The position numbers and the translations under genes were made by a program. From positions 95,992,427 through 96,056,426 of the forward strand of contig NC_084472.1 of assembly GCF_027409185.1 (NCBI RefSeq): DNA of 64,000 nt. Direction: 5' to 3'. Position 1 is the first letter of the stretch. Each line of letters begins with the position of its first letter. A model generated the notes under the pieces. The model was not told the origin of the DNA, ran no database searches, and saw nothing but the letters and a program-made list of their open reading frames with translations. The DNA is from Cynocephalus volans. Taxonomy: Eukaryota > Chordata > Mammalia > Dermoptera > Cynocephalidae. Below, piece by piece: positions 58,200-64,000 of the stretch.

Positions 58200-59265
58200 A
58201 AAAAGATGTATGCTTTCACCAGCAAAGAATGCTTCACTTACATGCCAGGCAGTTCAGAGGTTGCCCATGTTTAAGTCTCATCTGAAAAAAAACCAAAAAG
58301 ATACTCTTCTACCCTGAAAGCTAGGATAACTCTATTGCCATGTGATGGTATCTTTGAGGAAATGCAGAAATTTTTGTAGTAAAATTGGAAATAATAGTTT
58401 GATTATATGGGGCAGTAAGACTTATAAAACACTGTGTCAGTAGTAGCTTTAAAAAAGGCAGTATCAAGAAATATTGCAAAAAATGCAACAAATGAAATAC
58501 ATGCTATGTATTTAGATAGAAGCAGAAGCCTCAGAGACAGAAAAGAGGTAATTTTATGCACATCTAGTTTAAGTTGTGGTGATGCCAAAAGAGACTAAAC
58601 AAAGTTGAAGACTGCAAAACGGTAAAGGTAAACAATTATAAAAATAATAAACCTACATTTTCTTCATGTAGAAAGTGTAATTAACACATACACAGACACC
58701 CCCACAAACACACACATTCCTTTTCCAATTATGGTTAATGAAATCTTGACTACAACCAGAGTCTGTGAGCATTTAATTAGCAGATGTAGCAAGAAAGGTT
58801 TCTAAGATAACATTTGGTTAATCAGGTATCTTGAAAAGTTGGATTCAAAGCTGTGATGTAATTTGGGAACTTTTATGATAAAACTAGAGGCTGAAAATAT
58901 TCTTTAAGTCTTTGAATAGAGAAACAATATAAATGCTGATTTTTGTTAAAAAACGTAAAAGTGCAGTTATCAGATTTATATCTGCACAAAAAGATTTGAA
59001 GGGGTATTTGTAGATAAAAATTACTTGTAGATATACAGACTTGACAAGTTTTATATTATCACCTTTGAAATCTAACCATCAATCTCTTTACTGGTAGTAA
59101 GCAGAAAACAGTATCCAGCCTAGGGTTTGTAAGTGATAACTAGTTAAGTTTCTGAGTTTTATTGGTGAGGCAGGAGAGTTTTAAATTCAATGTATCTATT
59201 TATTCTCCCTTTGGCTTTGAGGTAATTAATGCGTAGGCTTAAGCAAATTATTTGTCTTTTCAAAA
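58200..59265. other. Unassigned AT-rich sequence
   Basis: No gene. A CA-rich patch at 58685-58715. Confidence 0.5.
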
Positions 59266-59269
59266 GCAA

Positions 59270-59712
59270 AAGAGATGCATTCCTTTTCTAATACCTAAAA
59301 TAAAGTGACAAAACAAATTTAAAATATAAATATGAAAATAAAAAGAGAACCAAACAAAAATGTCACCAGGAATTATAGTATAAACTTAATAAGCTAGATC
59401 AAAAAGAATTGTTTATGAAGTTAAAAAATGAGTTTTAAAACAAAATATTAGTTAGGGATCTTAGTAAATCAAGAAAAAATCAGAGTACCGAAGGATATAA
59501 TTATTGAAAAGATATCAAATTATTAGAATATAAGGAGAAAAATCAGAAATGTTGTTGGATAGTAAACATTAATGCAATACTTATGATTTTTGTAAGATCT
59601 AGAAGGAAAATAGGAGATTAAGAAATGTTATGTAAAACTATGTATTTGAATTAATGATATCTCCAGCTTCAGTTTCTTACAAGAATTTACCACTTTTAAA
59701 ATGACAATGAAA
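59270..59712 (+). mobile_element. Possible L1M/HAL1 ORF1-like fragment
   Basis: A-rich sense strand with ORF1-like codon texture, located directly before an LTR and an L1M ORF2 piece. Similarity is weak. Confidence 0.3.
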
Positions 59713-60059
59713 TGTGGCCTGGTCCCCACTGTGACGGTGTTACGAGGATGGGAAATCCTATCATGGTGGTTGAAAGGTGGAGCCTTGAAGAGGTGATTAC
59801 ATTGATGGTGGTCATGGGCATGGTTCTGAGGCCTTTTAAAGGAGAGCACACGAGAGTCTCCCTCTCTCTGCTCCATCATTTTCTGCCATGTGAGACACCT
59901 GCATAGTTGTAAAGCCATCACCAGAGAAGATCCACACCCAGTGTGTTCCCTGGACTTTGGACTTCCCAGCCTCTGAACCTGTAAGCAATAAATTTTGTTT
60001 TCTTACAATTTACCCAGTTCCAGGTATTTTGTTATATGCAACAGACACAAACTAATACA
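59713..60059 (+). mobile_element. Solo MaLR LTR (MST/MLT1 type)
   Basis: TGTGGCCTGGTCCCCACTGT, GTGACGGTGTTACGAGGATG, TTTGGACTTCCCAGCCTCTG, GTAAGCAATAAATTTTGTTT, and the end AACTAATACA are typical of this group. It separates two parts of old L1 sequence. Confidence 0.85.
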
Positions 60060-60530
60060 TAAATCATATTCAAAGAGTCAATAAATCTAAAGAGGTAAAT
60101 TTTTATATGGTATGTTCTCTGATTACAATTAAAAAAAGACCCTGGAAATTAGCAATAGACTAAAAATTACTTCTTGAAAACCCTTTGGAATTATAAAACG
60201 TATTGCAAAATAATTTCATGGTCAAAAAGGAAACCAAATTGCAATTATAGAATATTTCTATTGTAATATTTAGTAAAACTCTGAATTGTTTTACTTCTTT
60301 CATAAAAACTCTGACAATACCAATGACCAGAGGCAAGTTTTAAGTCTTTCATTACTAAATAAAATTAAACAAAAATGAGTAAAAGTAAATGAGCTAAAAT
60401 ATTTAACTCTGGAAATTAGAATAAGAACAAAAAAGAGTAAATGCCTTGAAACCTCAAACAAAAAATTTAATAGGATGAGGAAATGCAGTTTTGTAAAGAC
60501 TCAAGAAGAAAGTAAAGCATTGTAAAAGAG
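60060..60530 (+). mobile_element. Ancient L1M ORF2 fragment (after endonuclease domain)
   Basis: TCTCTGATTACAATTAAAAA, GGAAATTAGCAATAGACTAA, and TTCATGGTCAAAAAGGAAAC follow L1 ORF2 order. Diverged. Confidence 0.65.
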
Positions 60531-60559
60531 AAAGTCAGCAAGTGGTATGTATTATTGTT

Positions 60560-60805
60560 TTCCTTACTTTTTCACATGGTATTAGGCATTTAAGATCTAT
60601 CGAAATTTTAGGTTTTTACTTCATACCATTCCATTTAACTTTGGTGTAGTGCTTCAGAGCAAGTTTGTCTCTAGTGCAGCTATCTCTGCCTACATGCCCA
60701 GCGGTTGTGCAAGAGGCTTTATCTCTCCCATATCTCTGTCAATATTTATCATTATCCAGCTTCCTGATGTTTTCCAATCTTATGAGTATAAGGTGTGTTA
60801 AAAGA
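60560..60805 (-). mobile_element. Ancient L1M fragment, antisense
   Basis: The right part (TCTGTCAATATTTATCATTA, TCCAATCTTATGAGTATAAG, GTGTG) resembles the L1M ORF2 C-terminal region in reverse. Confidence 0.5.
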
Positions 60806-60810
60806 TAAAC

Positions 60811-62430
60811 TAAGGTACACTAAAAATTTAAAGCATCTATTTGAGCATCCAACAGTTCATGAATGGGGTAGCATTATACCTCAAATGGCTTAGCGCTCAC
60901 TAAAGAGACTCATGTTAGATTTAATTTTCTGTAGTAGTTCAATTTATACTTCATATGCTTAACCATATGGTTATATAAGGTAAATCATTTTCTTTGGTTC
61001 AAAATCAGAGGAAATACAGGTAGCTTAATGCTTTAATCATGACCCCCAAAGCTCTTGTTTAAATCTAATGCCATCTTTTTATACCTTGCTCATATCCTAT
61101 CTTCTCTAAGAAAAAATTCAGGTAATGTAAGCTGTCACATGATGGAAATAAATTCTATAGATTTTTATCAGCATTCAACAGCTAATATTCCTAAAATAAA
61201 TAGCACATAAGCCTTGTCTTCATGTTTAACATGTAAGGCAGCTTTATTGGCTGCCTTTCTGTGAGACAGATTTTCTTTTACTCTATTACTAAATAGTTTT
61301 AAAATACCAGTCTGCTTGTAAAATTACACTGTCAAGAGAGTTTATATTCATCACCATGCAACCAAAAGTGGGTATATTTTGATTAAATAAAAAATATTAA
61401 AACTCAGCATAAAGCTGAGTTAATTTCTACTATGGCAGTAAATGTACATAGTTTATTCTGGATATTCAAATGAAGATTTAAAAATTGATCAGAATTCAAA
61501 GTTTTTATTCCACCTGACTAACATTCTGCTCCAGAACTCAACTGGGGCAATACAGTAGAGTATTAGTGAATAAACCTTGAAATAAAAAGTCAAAATTTGA
61601 CATGTAAATACTATGTCATCAGCAATCATTAAATCCCTTCTTGATATAAGCACTTCAATCACTCATCTCTTTAAGTACTCAAATTCAGCATTTGACCTTT
61701 TTACACCTATAGGCTGGAAACCTCCAGTTAATTAAATGTAGTAAAATGAGTTCAACCCCATTAAATCAATTTAAAAAGAGAAGCACTAAATATAAGACTG
61801 CTTAGAGCTGTTAATCCACTGGGTGCTACTATCTGAATCATCATTCAAGTAAAAAAGAAAAAGAAGTAATAAGAAAATGAAACAAAACAGAATCACAGTT
61901 AGTTTTCTAGGGCATTTTTTAAAACCTTTACATAGTTTACACTTTTTTTTTTCTTTGCAATGAATGGTGAGCTGAATTGGAGTCAAAGATGATGCTACGA
62001 GCATTTATTATCATGAGCTACTAAGAAACAAGGCCATCTACTTATGATAAAATGGCCACAAAAACAAAGAAGGTTGGGAAAAGAAAATCTATGTATTTAA
62101 CTTAGATTTGTATGGAAGGATGGACGAAGAAACCCTCCCCCCACCAAACAGGCAGAGATGAAGCAAAGAAACCAACAGGTTAGGTAAGAATATTGAGAAA
62201 AGTAAAAAGTCCTAAACGTTGGATCCTTGAGAGACTAATAAGTCAGAGAAGAGGGGAGGGTGCTGGCTGATAGTTGTAACTCTGACTAGGATGGTGCAAG
62301 AAGGCCAGGCGAGGGAATGACATCTGCGTAAGCACCTGACTGAAGAGGGGAGTGAGTCATGTGCACATCAGAGGAAAGACTATTTCCGGGAGAGAAGAAC
62401 TCAGTGCCGAATTAGGGGAAGTTACCAGAG
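60811..62430. other. Unassigned intergenic sequence
   Basis: No gene or named repeat. Two small hairpins (61235-61257 and 61401-61421) have 8-bp stems. Confidence 0.5.
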
Positions 62431-62436
62431 ACAGAA

Positions 62437-62645
62437 TTATAGATAAAAAAATAATAAAAACATATTATGAATTAGATACCAACAAAATTCTAGTAAGATA
62501 GATGTATTTCTAGAAATTGTTAAAATGATAAGTTGAAATAGATGGATTTTTAGAAAAACAGAAAATGCCAAAATATGCAAGAATAAAAGTTTTGAACACA
62601 TCAATGAATGAAAATAATTAAAAGACCTCTCCCCCACAAAAGCAA
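62437..62645 (+). mobile_element. Possible ancient L1M ORF2 fragment
   Basis: ATTAGATACCAACAAAATTC, and GATGGATTTTTAGAAAAACA resemble L1M ORF2. Short and diverged. Confidence 0.4.
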
Positions 62646-62665
62646 AGCCAAAATGGCATTACAGG

Positions 62666-62710
62666 TATCTATCTGTATTAGTTTGGGGGATATCTATCTG
62701 TATTAGTTTG
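62666..62710. repeat. 20-bp direct repeat at LTR edge
   Basis: TATCTATCTGTATTAGTTTG is present at 62666-62685 and 62691-62710, separated by GGGGA. The second copy runs into the LTR. Confidence 0.95.
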
Positions 62711-63076
62711 CTAGGGCTGCCATAACAAAAAACCACAGACAGGATAGCTTAAAAAACAGAAATTTATTTCTCACAGTTCAGGACATCAAGAAGTCTAGGA
62801 TTAAGGTGTCAGTAGATTTGATTTTTTCTAAGATCTCTCCTTGGCTTGCAGATGGCTGTCTTTTCTCTGTGTCCTCACATGACCATTTGTTTGTGCACGT
62901 ATACCTCTTGTGTCCCTTCCTCTTATTATGAGGACACCACTCCTATTGGATTAGAGCCCCACTTTTATGACCTCATTTAACCTTAATTACATCTTTAAAG
63001 GACCTACCTCCAAATAGTCATATTGGAAATAAGGGCTTCAACATATGAATTTTTGGGAACACAATTCAGTCCATAA
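62699..63076 (-). mobile_element. MLT1-type LTR (ERVL-MaLR), antisense
   Basis: On plus: TGTATTAGTTTGCTAGGGCT, GCCATAACAAAAAACCACAG, TTCTCACAGTTCAGGACATC, CTCCTTGGCTTGCAGATGGC, TAATTACATCTTTAAAGGAC, and the end CACAATTCAGTCCATAATA, a standard reverse-complement MLT1 LTR. Confidence 0.92.
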
Positions 63077-63079
63077 TAA

Positions 63080-63135
63080 TATCTATTTTTTTTGTTTGTT
63101 TTTTTTGTTTTTTTTTTTGTTTTGTTTTTTTGTTT
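63080..63135. repeat. T-rich simple sequence (T/G)
   Basis: Runs of T broken by single G. It may be an L1 or SINE tail remnant. Confidence 0.8.
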
Positions 63136-63139
63136 CTTG

Positions 63140-63300
63140 CAATTTTATTGAAAATAGCAAAGTATTAGAGATAACCATAATGTCCCTCAGTAGGAAAATG
63201 GGTTCAATAGAATATGGTTGCTTATATTTGCTTTTGTCGCTTAATACAATGGATGATCAGTTTGAAATGATTGAAATAAAAACATAAGCAACTTCTTTTC
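63140..63300 (+). mobile_element. Possible ancient L1M 3' fragment
   Basis: GATAACCATAATGTCCCTCA, GTAGGAAAATGGG, AATAGAATATGG match the L1 ORF2 C-terminal region in sense. Short. Confidence 0.45.
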
Positions 63301-63398
63301 TATTTATGTTCAAGAATGGCATGAATAAATAAAATTCAGTTAACTTAGTAATTTTTTAAAACTCCAGCTGGGAATTTTAAATTTCTTTATATGACCTT

Positions 63399-63451
<53 letters not shown>

Positions 63452-63616
63452 ATTTTGTCGATATACATTGTAGCAGATTAATGCTCCCCATCACCAAAAC
63501 CTCCCTCCCTTCTCCCTCCCCCCCCTCCCCCCAACAATGTCCTTTCTGTTTGTTTGTTGTATCAACTTCAAATAATTGTGGTTGTTATATCTTCTTCCTC
63601 CCCGCCCCCCGGTTTG

Positions 63617-63638
63617 TGTGTGTATGTGTGTGTGTGAA
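63617..63638. repeat. Short (TG)n within L1 3' UTR
   Basis: TG units with one TA interruption, at the same position after CCCCCCGG as the ~37-unit array at 47.79 kb. Confidence 0.9.
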
Positions 63639-63653
63639 TTTATATATTAATTT

Positions 63654-64000
63654 TTAGCTCCCTCCAATAAGTGAGAACATGTGGTATTTCTCTTTCTGTG
63701 CCTGACTTGTTTCACTTAATATAATTCTCTCAAGGTCCATCCATGTTGTTGCAAATGGCAGTATTTCATTCGTTTTTATAGCTGAGTAGTATTCCATTGT
63801 GTAGATGTACCACATTTTCCGTATCCACTCATCTGATGATGGGCATTTGGGCTGGTTCCAACTCTTGGCTATTGTAAAGAGTGCTGCGATGAACATTGGG
63901 GAACAGGTATACCTTCGACTTGATGATTTCCATTCCTCTGGGTATATTCCCAACAGTGGGATGGCTGGGTCGTATGGTAGATCTATTTGCAATTGTTTAA
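63654..64000 (-). CDS. L1 ORF2 C-terminal part, open to window edge (partial)
   Basis: The last ~115 codons of the L1 endonuclease/reverse transcriptase. The frame is uninterrupted from the window edge to its stop at 63654, with the conserved order [53 protein letters not shown] and the end MFSLIGGS. This matches the normal L1 ORF2p C-terminus in position and ending, unlike every other ORF2 here. The ORF continues beyond 64000, so whether the full gene is intact cannot be seen. Confidence 0.88.
   Translation of the reverse strand, partial: KQLQIDLPYDPAIPLLGIYPEEWKSSSRRYTCSPMFIAALFTIAKSWNQPKCPSSDEWIRKMWYIYTMEYYSAIKTNEILPFATTWMDLERIILSETSQAQKEKYHMFSLIGGS

Larger units (their letters stand above)
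63403..64000 (-). mobile_element. Young L1 3' end, cut by window edge
   Basis: A poly-T of about 40 (63403-63443) is the A tail of an L1 on the minus strand. It is followed by TTTTATTTTGTCGATATACA, CCCCATCACCAAAACC, a C-rich tract and a short (TG)n at 63617-63638, then ORF2. The long intact tail and the open ORF2 C-terminus make this the youngest-looking L1 in the window. Confidence 0.95.

Noticed and set aside
59713..60059. A coding or proviral remnant between LTR ends
   Set aside because: Only solo LTRs are seen; no gag, pol or env-like frame lies next to any of them.
61235..61421. Two small hairpins with 8-bp stems
   Set aside because: Stem length expected by chance in AT-rich sequence of this size; not miRNA-like.

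Overview
This window looks like a placental-mammal gene desert. I see no spliced host gene. The sequence is AT-rich and built almost entirely from interspersed repeats of several ages: L1 in every age class, L2, MIR, MaLR-type LTRs, an ERV1-type LTR, MER5A-like hAT and MER2/Tigger DNA transposons, and a mariner-like palindrome. The only gene-derived sequence I can name is a processed retrocopy of MRPL42 (52.1-52.8 kb). A tRNA-Ile-like SINE at 5.8 kb, with no Alu, B1/B2 or carnivore/ungulate SINEs, fits best with a dermopteran (colugo, CYN-type SINEs). That lineage call is inference.

Layout. 0-4 kb: 3' part of a moderately young L1 (+), ORF2 broken. 4-12 kb: mostly unassigned sequence with MIR, MER5A, MLT1 and the SINE. 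12.1-19.6 kb: a nearly full-length L1 (-) broken by an ERV1-like LTR, an L1 5' UTR fragment and an MST-type LTR. 19.6-28.5 kb: unassigned sequence, MIR, ancient L1M and two short twin-primed L1s. 28.5-31 kb: a composite element joining an L1 5' UTR to a GC-rich ~106-bp tandem array and its own 3' end. 31-39 kb: LTRs, three L2 pieces in plus orientation and one in minus, and a second, 5'-truncated copy of the composite element with a perfect 13-bp target-site duplication. 39-44 kb: an old L1 (-). 44-47 kb: mostly unassigned. 47.4-50.3 kb: a rearranged L1 cluster. 51.6 kb: the mariner-like palindrome. 52.1-52.8 kb: the MRPL42 retrocopy. 53-61 kb: ancient L1M with MER2 and an LTR. 61-64 kb: unassigned sequence, an MLT1 LTR, and the 3' end of a young L1 (-) that runs off the window with its ORF2 C-terminus still open.

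The best candidate for something undescribed is the composite retroposon family (29.15-30.69 kb and 34.86-35.25 kb). It pairs an L1 promoter region with a VNTR and an A-rich tail, recalling primate SVA/LAVA in design but with different modules. The second copy shows L1-style target-primed insertion. No operons or cooperating genes are present; the only interaction visible is L1 machinery mobilising other RNAs (SINE, composite element, MRPL42 mRNA).
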